From NCBI GenBank assembly GCA_003008705.1, contig PDUO01000002.1, positions 948,898 to 1,012,897 of the forward strand: a stretch of DNA of 64,000 bases, given 5' to 3'. A model generated the notes under the pieces. That model was not told the origin of the DNA and did no database searches. It saw only the letters and a list, made by a program, of their open reading frames with translations. Source of the stretch: Pezicula radicicola. Taxonomy: Eukaryota > Ascomycota > Leotiomycetes > Helotiales > Dermateaceae. Positions 1 to 11,373 of this stretch are shown in pieces; positions within the stretch are counted from its first letter, which is position 1; each line of letters begins with the position of its first letter. A program made the translations under genes and the position numbers.

Positions 1-1
1 G

Positions 2-280
2 ACAAAGAAGTGTCGAATACAGTTGAGATTACCGCATGCTATAGAAGATCCATGTACCGATGATCTGGAAGATGTATTCGAGACTCCCAGGAAGATCTCT
101 TGTGTGAGGGTCGCTGAAGATCATGAGGGCAATATAAGACCTCTTTATAATTTTGGGGTTGCTTATTTTGGGGTTTTGTCGTTCTTGGGGGAGAGAACTG
201 ACACGTATCAGACTTGGTGTTGGGTGCAGCATGAGGCGTATAAGTTGGATTATGTGCCTACTAAGAAATTGCCGAGTTAG
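2..280 (+). CDS. 3' end of an unrecognised gene (partial)
   Basis: An open frame enters from the left edge and ends at a TAG at 278-280, giving about 92 C-terminal residues. There is no in-frame ATG near the edge, so this is most likely the tail of a gene that starts outside the window. The peptide is mixed polar and aromatic, with a Tyr/Phe/Gly-rich centre (FGVAYFGVLSF) and a Trp pair (TWCW). I do not recognise a family. It could also be a chance reading frame. Confidence 0.4.
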   Translation, partial: TKKCRIQLRLPHAIEDPCTDDLEDVFETPRKISCVRVAEDHEGNIRPLYNFGVAYFGVLSFLGERTDTYQTWCWVQHEAYKLDYVPTKKLPS

Positions 281-757
281 GCATATGGGCTGTAGGTTTC
301 CTTAATAACGTACTTAGACAGGGGGTTAGGTATTACCCGACAAATTGGTTTGTAAGAGATCATTTTAAATAGTTATCGTTTCAAAGATAAGAGATGGGCT
401 TGAGTGACTTTTGATTTGAGTAACTCACTAACTCAGTTGCCCTAATCAAAGTGATCCCTTATAAACCAATTCGTACGGCAGTCGATGAGTGGATAATCAA
501 ATTTACTGTATATACATAGAGCACATATCTCCATAGATTCATCAAAGCCATCACACTTACGACTTCAATCACGAGTAGACATAGACCTATCAAGGGGGAT
601 ATGAGGCAAGAGATGAAGAATAGATAATTATATCTGCTGTACAGTGCAGCACATAGGTACATAGAGCACATAATTCTTCACATATTCATCTAACCATTCA
701 CAAAATGTAATTTTTGGTCTATCATTTATGTGATCTAATACTTTTGGTAGCTTTTCC
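281..757. other. Intergenic spacer, AT-rich, with a dispersed short repeat
   Basis: Convergent spacer between the partial gene and FRS1. No coding signal is seen. Bases 401-436 carry a GAGTAACTCACTAACTCAG-type motif that recurs at three other spacers in this window (see findings). Confidence 0.5.
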
Positions 758-2611
758 TTACACAAAAACCTCCAGATTGACCTCCAGTGTGCTCACAGGA
801 TATTTTATCTCATAGTGTTCCAAAACAGTTGGATGTAGTACGCCAAACTCTCCGATTCTGGTCGCTTTCCCGTTCAACCGCAAGAAGATCGCAGCTGACA
901 ACCCAGTAAGAAACGTTGGCTCGTCGATCTCCTCAAGCCAATACCCTTCCAGTTTCCCCTGGAGACCTTGCTCCCGTGTTAGGAACGCTGTCTTTAGACT
1001 CATGAGCACTTGATCGAGGAGACCATGCACATTTTCAAAGCCACTGGTCCTGCCGCACCAGGCTGCAGCGAAATGCCTCTCATTCCTAGCTTTTCGCTCT
1101 TGATCCCGGGCTATAAAGGCAACATCTGATGTCTCGAACACGTTCATTGGGAGAGAGTGGTGCTTATTTGAAACAATCGTTTTCAGTAGCCCTGGCAGCA
1201 AAGACGTCCGTACAATTTGGTATTCTGCTGTCTTTGGATTTGCAAGCTTGACAGCGGTCTCTCCATCATCTTTGCGGTTCAACCAAGCAAAGTTTTCGTC
1301 GTGCGAGCAAAGAATGAGCGGCATCACTTCCTTCCATCCAGACCCAAAAGCTTCAAGGCGAACAATATCTGCTAGCTTGTTGATCGGCAAAGCCTTTCCG
1401 ACAGACCTTGATTCGACCAGAGACTGTCTGGGAAGGTTATTGAAGCCATACCCGATTGCCACATCCTCCATGATATCACACTGATGTAGAACGTCAGCTC
1501 GTGTGGGTGGAACTGAAACATCGATGATATTTTTGTCTTTCGATGATGGCTTAGCACTGAGGCTCATCTTCGTGAGTAATTCACACATTGTCTCAGGCGA
1601 TATATCCAGTCCAGTGCAAGATCTGATATAATCTACCTCTGCCTCAACCTTGCGAGGGCTTAGATCAGGAGTTGTACGGCTCTCATTATTGTGTTTGGAA
1701 ATAATTTCAACAGGCTCAATGGTGAAAGGCTCTGCGCAATACTGAGAGAACATCGACACCATAATGTTGTTCACAATATCCAACTTCGTGCGATCTGTTG
1801 CGGTTATTTCGATGAAGACGTTTGTGGTTTTCAACGAGATCTTGGAGTGGTCTCCATTGATGATGGGTGGTAAAGAACAAACAGTGTTTTCCGAATCGAA
1901 GATGACTGGGTATAGAGGCTTGTCGCGGATGATATGGAGGTACCTTCCTAGGTGCTTGTCGTTCTTGTAGAACTCCATCAGCTCCTCACCATTCATCTTC
2001 TTTGTCTGATTTAGTGGAATGAAGTTGATCTCCTTGGGCGGGAGAGCATCATATCTGAAAGGTCCTTTAATCGTATCTAGATCATGGGTACCAATCGAGA
2101 CTAACGTCCGTTGCCGAGCCAGATTCTGGTGAAGTTTGTCTTGCAAGGCAATGAAGGAGTCGTACGAGGCTTGTGTAAACTTGACGTTTCTTAAAATGGC
2201 ACCGGAAACGTAAGGCCGTACCTCGAGTGTATTTTTCGTGATGGTGATGGACTCCAGCTTTCCACTCTTCGGTGTAACTAGACGGTAATTTGGTAGTGCC
2301 GATTTGCCTCTGAAGATGTTCAGCATGAGCGCTATGCCCTCGAAACATAGCATATCATATCGGTTGGCGGGGATCTCAATCTTGAGCTGCGCGGGTTCCT
2401 GCTTGCCATTGACAATTGGGCGTTCTTGATCGGAGGTATCTTCGTCGAGCTCGATACCGAAGTCGAAGCAAAGCCTCTCAAACTCTTGGGTCGTGTACCT
2501 GCAGCATCATGATCAGACCCAGTGTTCCTTCCCACAAATGTGCACCGGGTCGGCTTACTCCTGCCCAAGGACCTTGTAGAGCTCAGCCTTGTCAACGCCG
2601 ATGGTGGGCAT
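758..2611 (-). CDS. FRS1: Cytosolic phenylalanyl-tRNA synthetase beta subunit
   Basis: Beta chain of the cytosolic (alpha-beta)2 phenylalanine-tRNA ligase, which charges tRNA-Phe. There are two exons: 2559-2611 (start MPTIGVDKAELYKVLGQE) and 758-2498, joined by a 60-nt GT..AG intron (2499-2558). This gives 597 aa, the usual length for the eukaryotic beta subunit. The N-terminal module is followed by a B3/4-like editing region, then the B5 domain (near 'RTTPDLSPRKVEAEVDYIRSC', 'VSVPPTRADVLHQCDIMEDVAIGYGFNNL'-type segment) and the pseudo-catalytic core ending in 'GEFGVLHPTVLEHYEIKYPVS'. The start was chosen because the tiny first exon gives the conserved N-terminus. The single large ORF would start internally at a Met (2353) and lose it. 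It is divergent from the PP2A subunit gene. Recognition is firm. Confidence 0.95.
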
Positions 2612-3388
2612 CTTGAATCCTGGGGTTGAACAATGTCAACGCAACAGCTCCTTAGAAATATCCAAGATTCAGATTGCACCGACTTAATTGTCGGAGTATA
2701 TTTTTATTTATTAATTTTTGTGCTGGAGAGGGGGGAAGTGTTGGGGGCGTTCTCACTTTACCCTGTACTGTGACTCAAAACTCCAAATATTCAAGGGACG
2801 TCGCGACGCTAGTGTTGGAGTCGCGAATAGACATTTTTGGAAATAGTTTGGTTGCCCTACATATTAGGCACACCATGAAGTGAAGCAACAGTCCTGATCG
2901 CGAACCGTCACCGAAAAGAGCACATGGAAACCTGAGCCAAACCTCGATCAACTATACACTCTAAGCGCGCTTCATTCCAAGACGATTCCCTTGGCTTTAA
3001 TCTCAGTGTCTTACGCAGGTATGTGCAATTGAATAGGTACCGTCTATTCTCCTTTCAGTATCTGTGCGCCCTCCTTGCCCTGGAGATATATACTTCGTCA
3101 TTCTGGGCAGCTCCCCCGCCATACGGTACCTTTACCTCTTGGGCAATAGCTTGCGACTACTGGGCGATCACTTGGGAACAATAACTAACCTACGCCATAA
3201 CTTCAGGTGCTCTTTACCCTTTACACCACTACCTTCGACGACATTACAGCCTCGTCGTTGACAATATCAACACGCGATCACTCCAAGCACAATACGAGTC
3301 CATATCACATTCCTAGGCACTACGCCGCCTGCGCTGGCCTTATCATCGACCCTTTACGAACATCACGGCTGCTGCGAACTAAGTCAAT
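2612..3388. promoter_or_regulatory. Divergent promoter region FRS1 / PP2A-A
   Basis: 777 bp between two divergent housekeeping genes, so it should hold both promoters and 5' UTRs. The right half is pyrimidine-rich (CT/CA stretches at about 3200-3380), as is common upstream of fungal start codons. No TATA box or specific operator could be assigned. Confidence 0.5.
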
Positions 3389-5551
3389 ATGTCGGACGGC
3401 CCAGATAAGACTGATGAGCTCTACCCCATAGCTGTGCTCATTGACGAATTAAAGGTACAACCTTGGAACAATAGTACGTCAGGACATATTGCTGACCATT
3501 GAAATAGCATGATGATGTCCTTTTACGATTGAACGCCATCCATCGACTTTCGACCATCGCACTTGCGCTTGGAGCAGAACGCACAAGAGACGAACTTATT
3601 CCTTTCCTTGATGGTAGGCACACCTAGGATGCTCTACATTTTCATGATACTGACAGATTCATATAGAATCAGTCGAAGATGAGGATGAAGTTCTTACGGC
3701 TTTGAGCGATGAGTTGGGTGGTTTCGTTGAGTATGTGGGAGGTCCAGAATATGGCCATGTTCTCCTTTCGCCTCTGGAGAATCTTGCTGCAATCGAGGAA
3801 CCTTTGGTGCGAGAGAAGGTAGGTTTGCTTCACTCGATCTGGGAGCGCTGCTGACTAGGTGCAGGCCGTCGAATCTTTAAACAAAATATGCGAGCAGCTG
3901 TCTTCACAACAGGTCGAGGAGTACTTCATCCCCCTTACAATCCGACTCTCAAAAGCCGACTGGTTTACATCCAAGATCTCTGCCACCGGTCTTTACAATG
4001 TTCCATACAAGAAGGCCTCTCCACCGATGCAAGAGCAACTTAGACAGCAATTTGGTCTTCTTGTACATGACGAAACCCCAATGGTTCGGAGATCGGCGGC
4101 GAATAACCTCGCAAAGTTCGTTAAGGAGATGCCCGCTACGATTGTTGTCGAAGAAATGATACCCCTGTTCCAACACCTCGCTGGCGACGATCAGGATAGT
4201 GTACGGTTGTTGACGGTGGAGATATTGATCGCTATCGCCGAAGTTGTACCAAAAGAGCAGCAATCAAGCCATGGCGTTCTACTCACAGCTTTGAGGAGTC
4301 TCATTGAGGACAAGAGTTGGAGAGTTAGATACATGGTAGCAGATCGATTTGAGAAAATTGCCAAGGCCGTGGATGATGAGGTTGTCTCAAGAGACCTTGT
4401 GCCAGCTTTTGTAAAGTTGCTCAAGGATAGCGAGGCGGAGGTCCGAACAGCAATCGCTGGACAAATTCCAGGATTCTGCAAGTTGGTCGATCGGACGACG
4501 CTATTAAACGATATCATGACAACAGTAGAAGACTTGGTCTCAGATACTTCTCAACATGTGCGTGCTGCACTTGGAACTCAGATTAGCGGACTTGCCCCTG
4601 TTCTCGGTAAACAAGAGTAAGGCTACTACTCCTTTCAGTGGATAAATATTCGATGCTAATGATGACCACAGAACCATTGACCATCTCTTGCCCATGTTTC
4701 TTCAGATGCTTAAGGATGAGTTCCCTGACGTACGCCTTCACATTATTTCAAAGCTTGAGCTTGTAAATCAAGGTATGTGTTATAATTAGATCTTCCAGTC
4801 CATAGGCTGACAATCGCAGTTATCGGCATTGAGCTCCTTTCACAATCACTACTCCCAGCAATTGTCCAGCTTGCCGAGGATAAGCAGTGGCGAGTTCGAT
4901 TGGCCATCATTGAGTATATCCCTCTTTTGGCAAGTCAACTTGGTGTCAAGTTCTTCGACGAGAAGTTGGCAGGTCTTTGCATGACCTGGTTAGGCGACAC
5001 AGTCTTCTCTATCCGTGAAGCTGCTACAACCAATCTCAAGAAGCTTACTGAAGTATTCGGCGTCGAGTGGGCAAACGAAGCCATCATGCCAAAGGTCATC
5101 GCTATGGGAGCTCACCCTAACTACTTGTACAGAATGACGACCTGTTTCGCTATCACTGTATGTACTACGGCGCAGGTGACTGAGAACAATACTAATAGTA
5201 TTCTAGACTCTTGCATCAGTTGTCAGTCTCGATGTGATCAAAACCTCGATTCTGCCGATGATGGACAAACTTGTCGCTGACGACATCCCAAACATCCGAT
5301 TCAACGTCGCTAAGTCATACGCAGAGTTGATCTCGACACTGAAGCGCTTGCCAGACGAAGGCACTATTTACTCTCTCGAGAAGTCAGGTAGTTCAGCTGC
5401 ACCATCGCCCCGCGGGCTGGAACTTATTCAGGACCGAATTGTTCCAAATCTGGAGAAGTTGCAGAAGGATGATGATGTTGATGTTCGCTATTTTGCTACT
5501 ACAGCCGCAGGTTCAATTTCTGGGGAGCCGATGCAGATTACATCACCATAG
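3389..5551 (+). CDS. TPD3: Protein phosphatase 2A scaffold (regulatory A) subunit
   Basis: HEAT-repeat scaffold of PP2A that holds the catalytic C and regulatory B subunits. Seven exons fit in phase: 3389-3454, 3508-3613, 3667-3818, 3865-4616, 4672-4772, 4820-5157, 5207-5551, giving 619 aa, close to the family length of about 590-620. The N-terminus reads [20 protein letters not shown] and continues with the conserved '[10 protein letters not shown]'. Successive HEAT motifs include '[19 protein letters not shown]', '[18 protein letters not shown]', '[15 protein letters not shown]' and '[17 protein letters not shown]'. All introns are 46-55 nt with GT..AG ends. The C-terminus ends in QITSP. 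Recognition is firm and the exon phases close without conflict. Confidence 0.95.
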
Positions 5552-5969
5552 ATGAGATGATAATACAGCACTCGAAGTGGAAAATGCATAGTTTCAGGCT
5601 TTTTGTCTTTTTGCCTGACATTGGGAGCATTGCTTGCTTTTTGTTTTTTCTAGAACGGAGCAGGAATACCACCATTAGACACTGTGTCGTGTCTTTTGGA
5701 CTCCTTTTGAAGAAGTATGTAAGATTACCATATGTGAAGAAGTCCAAGAACCTTCCTTCAATTGCCCCGCCTGAGTGATTTGCAGTTGATTTTACACCGC
5801 CCACAATTGCGGCTTTTCTGCCAAACACCCCACCAAGCTTCAACAAATCTCGATGTTCTTGCCGACACCCTCACAGTTCTTGGGGCTAGGAAATTATATT
5901 GCAGTTTCTAGTTGTGTGTCTATCACTACATCTGATCTTCCTCTCTAAGACAAGAGATACACATCAGCA
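5552..5969. promoter_or_regulatory. Spacer: TPD3 3' UTR and EFM4 promoter
   Basis: 418 bp between tandem genes. Nothing coding is seen. It should contain the TPD3 polyadenylation signals and the EFM4 promoter. Confidence 0.4.
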
Positions 5970-6953
5970 ATGTCATCGCAGCCGTCCAAACCAGCCCACC
6001 TCGACCCCTCCGCGCTGGGCACGAAAGAATAGTAAGTGCTGATCAACACCTACAAGTCTCTTGAAAACCTCACCCTCCCATCCCATATTTTCCCTCACAC
6101 TACTTCCATAAGCTACGAAAGAAAGAAAAAAAAGTGCTAACCAAGCCTCCCAAAAACTAGCTGGGACCACCTCTACTCCACCGAAATTACAAACCACTCC
6201 CTTGACCCCTCAGACGAAGGTACAATTTGGTTCGACGATTCCTCAGCCGAAGATAAAGTAATACAGTTTTTGGAGAAGAAACTTGGGGAGACTCTGCTTG
6301 GTGGTAGTGATGGTGAGAAACGGGATTGGAAGAGCGAGGCTAGTTTTTTGGATTTGGGGACTGGGAATGGACATTTTTTATTTAGGTTGAGGGAGGGAGA
6401 GGAAGATATTGAAGATGATGAAGGGGAAGAGGGAGAAGGAGAAAAGAAGAACGAGGGATGGAAGGGGAGAATGTTAGGTGTTGATTATAGTCAACGAAGT
6501 ATCGAATTCGCACGTCGGATTGCGGATGATAAAGGAGTTGGTCAGGGTTCTGGAGACAAGGAAGTTGAGTTTTTGTGGTGGGATATTATGAATGAGGATC
6601 CTAAGCCGACGGTCTTGAATGTGAAGGAGGAAAAGGGTTGGGATGTTGTGCTTGATAAGGGGACTTTTGATGCTATTAGTCTTTCGGAGGAGAAAGATCA
6701 GAGTGGACGCAGGATTTGTGAGGGGTATAGGGAGAAGGTTTTGCCCCTTATTAGGGAGGGTGGTCTTTTGGTTTTGACGAGTTGTAATTGGACTGAGGAG
6801 GAGTTGAAGGGTTGGTTTTTGGTTGAGGTGGGTGATGGTGCTACTGGGGGTTTGGTGTTTGTGGAGGCATTGGAGTATAGAAGTTTTAGCTTTGGGGGTA
6901 AGAAGGGTCAGACTATTAGTAGTGTTTGCTTTAGGAAAGAGAACATTCAATGA
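5970..6953 (+). CDS. EFM4: Protein-lysine N-methyltransferase Efm4 (EF1A methyltransferase)
   Basis: SAM-dependent class I methyltransferase of the Efm4/METTL10 type, known to methylate a lysine of translation elongation factor 1A. Two exons (5970-6031, 6161-6953) give 284 aa; the 129-nt intron splits the Tyr codon of 'LGTKEYWDHLYSTEI', a family hallmark. SAM motif I is 'FLDLGTGNGHFLF', followed by 'GVDYSQRSIEFARRIA', an acidic-loop 'WWDI', and the family-specific 'VVLDKGTFDAISLSEE'. Between motif I and the GVDYS strand lies an extra Glu/Asp/Gly-rich insertion of about 25 residues. Exon 2 is unusually G-rich and C-poor on the coding strand, leaving a long antisense ORF (6474-6950) that I regard as a by-product. 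Confidence 0.9.
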
Positions 6954-7227
6954 CCCTTCGCGGCTTGCATAATCATGGCGATCCTATGGCTGTGAAGTTG
7001 AAGGAGTAAGAGTAGAGTTTTAAAACTTCGATTTGTTGCATCCGACAATGAGATGCCTTTGCGGATGAAGGAATGCCAAATATCATACATGAAAGCCATG
7101 CCATTACGTTTGAATCCGAACTCATCTTCTCTAACTTTATACCGTTACGCCACCAATGCCCATGTCTTGTTTGGTAAGGCCGTTTCAAATCCATCACTCC
7201 ATAACGCCTTCCCACTAATAACTTCGT

Positions 7228-9581
7228 TTACTGCATTTCAACCTCCATGGCATGCTTCACATCCCCAGGGCTCTTGTCTCCCGCCGTTCCTTTACCCTTT
7301 CCACCAAGCCCAAGACCCGCAATACCCTCTCGGATACTAGCAAACCCACTCGCAGGGCCATTCGATACCTGTCGAGTAGTTCCTGCCCCAACTGCTGTTG
7401 TAGATGTCTCAACACCGGTGAGGACTCCTCTGCCAACCCCTAGAGTATTCAAGGTACTCGGCCCGAGATATCTTTCAGTTACTGCATTGATTGGGCCATT
7501 CATTTCCTCGTCCTTTCGATTAAATACTTCATGCCACCATTTGATATTGTCTAGTTGGGGGAAAATAAGACGCTCTCGGCCCTTCACATGATCATCAATC
7601 TCGCCACCATCGTAGTTTTTGTTGGTAAACTCTGCCCGTCGAGAAAGGAAGTAATCCCAGACACTTGATGTTCGCTGCTGTACTCGTGCGTCCAACCGTG
7701 ACTTTTCGTTGTTGTACAAAAATGTGCCATACTGGCAAGAGTAAAGGTGATAAAGTAGTCTCCGCAGAAACCTCTCGTTAAATTCAAAACGGTTTGGATA
7801 CTGTCGAAGAAGCTGATATGTCGCATCAAGAAATTGATGGAAAACAGGACTTGTCTCTTTTGGCTTTGTAGCTTCTTTGTCAGCTAAACTATCTTTTGCT
7901 GCCTTCTTGAGCTTTGTTGACTCGTCGATTCCTAATATCTCGTCCGTTTCCGAGACTGTCTCCTGGCTCTGGTTGTTCTTATTGAAGAAGCGTTTGGCAC
8001 TTAGCAAGGCGTTCTCAATTGCATCCCCTCGCCCTTCTCCACTGCCGCCGGGTTGTATGGCGGAACCAGCAAGGGCGTCATTCTGGGTTGTGAACCACTT
8101 TTCACTGTTGAGGAATCCAGTTCGGTGCTGGAACATGTGTCCAAATGCCAACCAATCTTTCTCAACCAAAACAATGAAACCATCTATGGTCCTGTAGTAT
8201 GGGTCAAGTAAGAGCTGGGATAAAGCACTTAACTGGCTGGTTCGATCCCAGCCGTCCGAACAGTGGATCAAGACGTGTGAGTGATGAACTCCTACTTGCC
8301 GGGCGATCAGAGCTGCGCCATCCAGCAGCCCGGTTATGTGTTTAAGCCAACCACTCTTGGCAAGTGCCTCTCTACTCGGTGGTAGTCTAGAGACATCACC
8401 ATCCTTGAGAGCATCTATTACTTTATTGAGAGACTCTCTCATAACATGTATATTGTCGATGCCAAGATATGCTTTGGTTGCAAAATTGTAATGATCCATG
8501 TTTTCTGAACCAAGACCAATAGCCTGCATAGCCAACGCATTTACAGTAGGTCGAGCATCGACAATGAGATTGTGTTGCTGCGCACCGTAGATGTGTGGCT
8601 TTTCCACCTCAACCTCGCCATTTGAGGCCGTGATCAGTTCGTCTTCCAAACGTTCTGTTTCCGAAAGTTCACCTTCGGTACTAGGCAGGCCGAGATCAAC
8701 GTGGCTGGAAGCTGGACTACCCCTTGATACCACCGCTGAACTAGAGTCATGGTCGTCCAGCTGCGCAGAAGCAGAAAAGCATGCACTGACAAGCTTCTCA
8801 TCCTGGATACTGCGATTTCCTCGTAATCCAGCTAAAGGTTGGGCACACCTTGTTATGGAACAGTTGTTCACGGGATGCAAATATGTTAAGACTGGAATTC
8901 GCACCCGGGAGCGATACCTCCCCGCGTAGTTGAGAACATTATCAGAAATTGTCGAGGGGACCGGGAGTAGAGCGGGATATGTTGGGGAAAAGGCATAATC
9001 CACATTTATCTTCGATATCCTCCAGCCCCGATCAACGCCCTTGTCACTCACACCCTGTCGTTTCCACTCGGCCTTCGAATCGTAGAACTCCCAACCATTA
9101 ATTGCCTTCTCTGGTGGAGTCGGCTTGTAGTTGAACGCATATAGCTTCTCTATACCGCCCAGTCTGCAAGTTGCGCCTTTCATACTTTCGAAAACATCTC
9201 TTGCTTGTGTATCATTCCTGAAGTAGAAAATTATGAATTTGAAGTCCCTCCCGCGCAAACGTATTGAGGATGGAACGTCGGATCCTGGCGGAGTTGGTCG
9301 GAATGTACAGAAGGCGATCATAGGAAAGGCTATCCATGATTCTCTTGTCTTTGGTCCAACAGGCTGCTTGCTCGTCTCTGCACTCGCGCTCTGTGCTGCG
9401 AGTTTGGCTGCTAGATCCTCGACCAGGATCAGATGATGTGCCGTCAAGTGCAGCGTTATGGTGGCCTTCTCGCCGCCGCTCCAGATTGCGACATTTTCGA
9501 CCTGAATAAAAGTTCAGCACCTTCTCCTCACGCAGACAAGTTCATGCTGCTAACCTTCGTTATTCGCAGCTTGTCCGCCAT
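7228..9581 (-). CDS. YMR1: Myotubularin-family phosphoinositide 3-phosphatase
   Basis: Lipid phosphatase predicted to dephosphorylate PI3P (and PI(3,5)P2) on endosomal or vacuolar membranes. Two exons: 9555-9581 encodes only MADKLRITK, then a 53-nt intron, then 7228-9501; total 766 aa. An N-terminal PH-GRAM-like part ('VENVAIWSGGEK') is followed by the catalytic domain with the CX5R loop 'HCSDGWDRTSQL' (Cys near residue 420) and upstream myotubularin signatures ('WRISKINVDYAFSPTYPALL', 'RIPVLTYLHP'). The C-terminal part has 'VWDYFLSRRAEFTNKNYD' and 'FPQLDNIKWWHEVF', typical of fungal Ymr1, and a Gly/Thr-rich tail. The short first exon decides the start; the large ORF alone lacks an ATG. It is divergent from RPS3. 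Confidence 0.93.
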
Positions 9582-10081
9582 GTTGTGCCTTCACAGCTGA
9601 TGTTGACCCGGTCTGATCACTGAGACAATATGTTTTTGACTTTTGGTCATTTTATGACTTCAAGTGTTGCTGATTTTGGAATTATGTACTTGTACGAGTA
9701 CGGGCTACAGAATGGCGACAACTTACCGGAGAGTATGTAGGATTGTGACGTCCAGGTTGAACATTTGTCGCGATTTCAGCCCAAGACTGCTTGAATAGGT
9801 AGCGTAGCCTTTCAGGTATGTACTCTACCTTAGCCTCATCGCACTAAATATTTTACCCCTCACGTGTCAGGCTCGCCGTTCTCAGGCAAAATGGGTGGGG
9901 TACTCCAAGCTAGCCGATTCGGTGCTTCACCGCGTTTAGTGCCACAAGCGAGAGGTCACCGCACTTTTGACATATTTTCGATATTCTGATCGCGATAATC
10001 AACTTCCCACGACCCAGCGACGACAACGATAATTGAACCTCTGTCAACAGGTTCAATTTCACTTCACATACCACAACAAAG
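9582..10081. promoter_or_regulatory. Divergent promoter region YMR1 / RPS3
   Basis: 500 bp shared by two divergent genes. The 80 bp before the RPS3 start are rich in C/A/T (CAACAACGATAATTGAACC and similar), as in many fungal ribosomal protein promoters and 5' UTRs. No specific site is assigned. Confidence 0.45.
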
Positions 10082-10932
10082 ATGGCATCCGCTGTACCAG
10101 GTGCCGCTATGTAAGGATTTCTCCGACTACTTGAAAACTGCTCGCCATCACAGACTTACTGACTGATTTCCCTCACAGCTCGAAGCGCAGAAAGTTCGTC
10201 GCAGATGGTGTCTTCTATGCCGAGCTGAACGAGTTCTTCCAACGTGAATTGGCTGAGGAGGGATACTCTGGTGTCGAAGTCCGTGTCACTCCCACCGTCA
10301 CCGATATTATCATTCGCGCAACACACACCCAAGAAGTTCTCGGCGAGCAAGGACGACGAATTCGCGAACTCACCTCCCTCATCCAAAAGCGATTCAAGTT
10401 CCCAGAAAACTCAGTCTCCCTCTACGCTGCAAAGGTCCAGAACCGTGGTCTCTCCGCTGTCGCCCAGTGCGAGTCTCTCCGATACAAACTTCTTAACGGT
10501 CTTGCTGTCCGCAGAGCTTGCTATGGTGTTCTCCGATTCATCATGGAGAGCGGTGCTAAGGGTTGCGAGGTTGTTGTCTCTGGAAAGCTACGTGCTGCCC
10601 GTGCCAAGTCCATGAAGTTCACCGACGGTTTCATGATCCACTCTGGTCAGCCAGCAAAGGACTTCATCGATTCCGCCACCCGTCACGTTCTTCTTAGACA
10701 AGGTGTTCTTGGTATCAAGGTTAAGATTATGCGTGGATCTGACCCAGAAGGAAAGTCGGGTCCTCAGAAGTCACTGCCCGATTCGGTCACCATCATTGAG
10801 CCAAAGGAGGAGCAGAGCGTTGTTCAGCCCATGAGCCAAGACTACGGTGCGAAGGCTGCCGCTGCACAGGCTGCTGCTGAGGAGGCACGTCGTGCGGAGC
10901 AAGGTGAGGAGGCGCCAGTTGAGGAGCAATAG
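10082..10932 (+). CDS. RPS3: 40S ribosomal protein S3 (uS3)
   Basis: Small-subunit ribosomal protein at the mRNA entry channel. Two exons (10082-10110 and 10179-10932) with a 68-nt intron splitting an Ile codon give 260 aa. The N-terminus is [20 protein letters not shown], followed by the type-II KH domain ('[20 protein letters not shown]', '[18 protein letters not shown]') and the conserved '[19 protein letters not shown]', '[13 protein letters not shown]' and '[10 protein letters not shown]'. The C-terminus is an Ala/Glu-rich tail. Codon choice is strongly C-ending, as expected for a highly expressed gene. Recognition is certain. Confidence 0.98.
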
Positions 10933-11373
10933 ACGAATGGGTTGGTTACCTGATATGGATGGATGGGTTGATGGGCGTGTGGGATCTTTTGCATTCAAGC
11001 TTCTTTCGGCTTCTGCTGCGGGCTTGTAACATTAGCCAATAAATTTCACGGGGCTTATTAACAATTTAAAAAGACGAGGCTGAAAAATATGATCTTGTGA
11101 AAATCTTCGTTTAAAGACCGGAGGAAGACGGTGGCAGCAATGCAGATATGCCAATAACTTATGCTTAGTTATTATATCATACAAAATGCCTGTTCCCCTA
11201 TTGTACACGGGATTCATAACTCTTAACGCCAAACCGGGAGCCTTCATGTAGTCGTACGAAATCCAGCGCAGGCCATGCTGCCACCCTGGTAGTTCTATGT
11301 CTGGTTAATCCAGTCGATGCCATATACAAATAAAATCAAAATATACCAACGCCAAAGAAAAACGCCACTATGG
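10933..11373. other. Convergent 3' spacer RPS3 / NIPA-like gene
   Basis: 441 bp between converging genes with AT-rich stretches likely to be polyadenylation regions of both. No coding or repeat signal is seen. Confidence 0.4.

Noticed and set aside
6474..6950. 158-codon antisense ORF opposite EFM4
   Set aside because: It mirrors the G-rich coding strand of a well-recognised methyltransferase and has no start context, domain or splice signals of its own.
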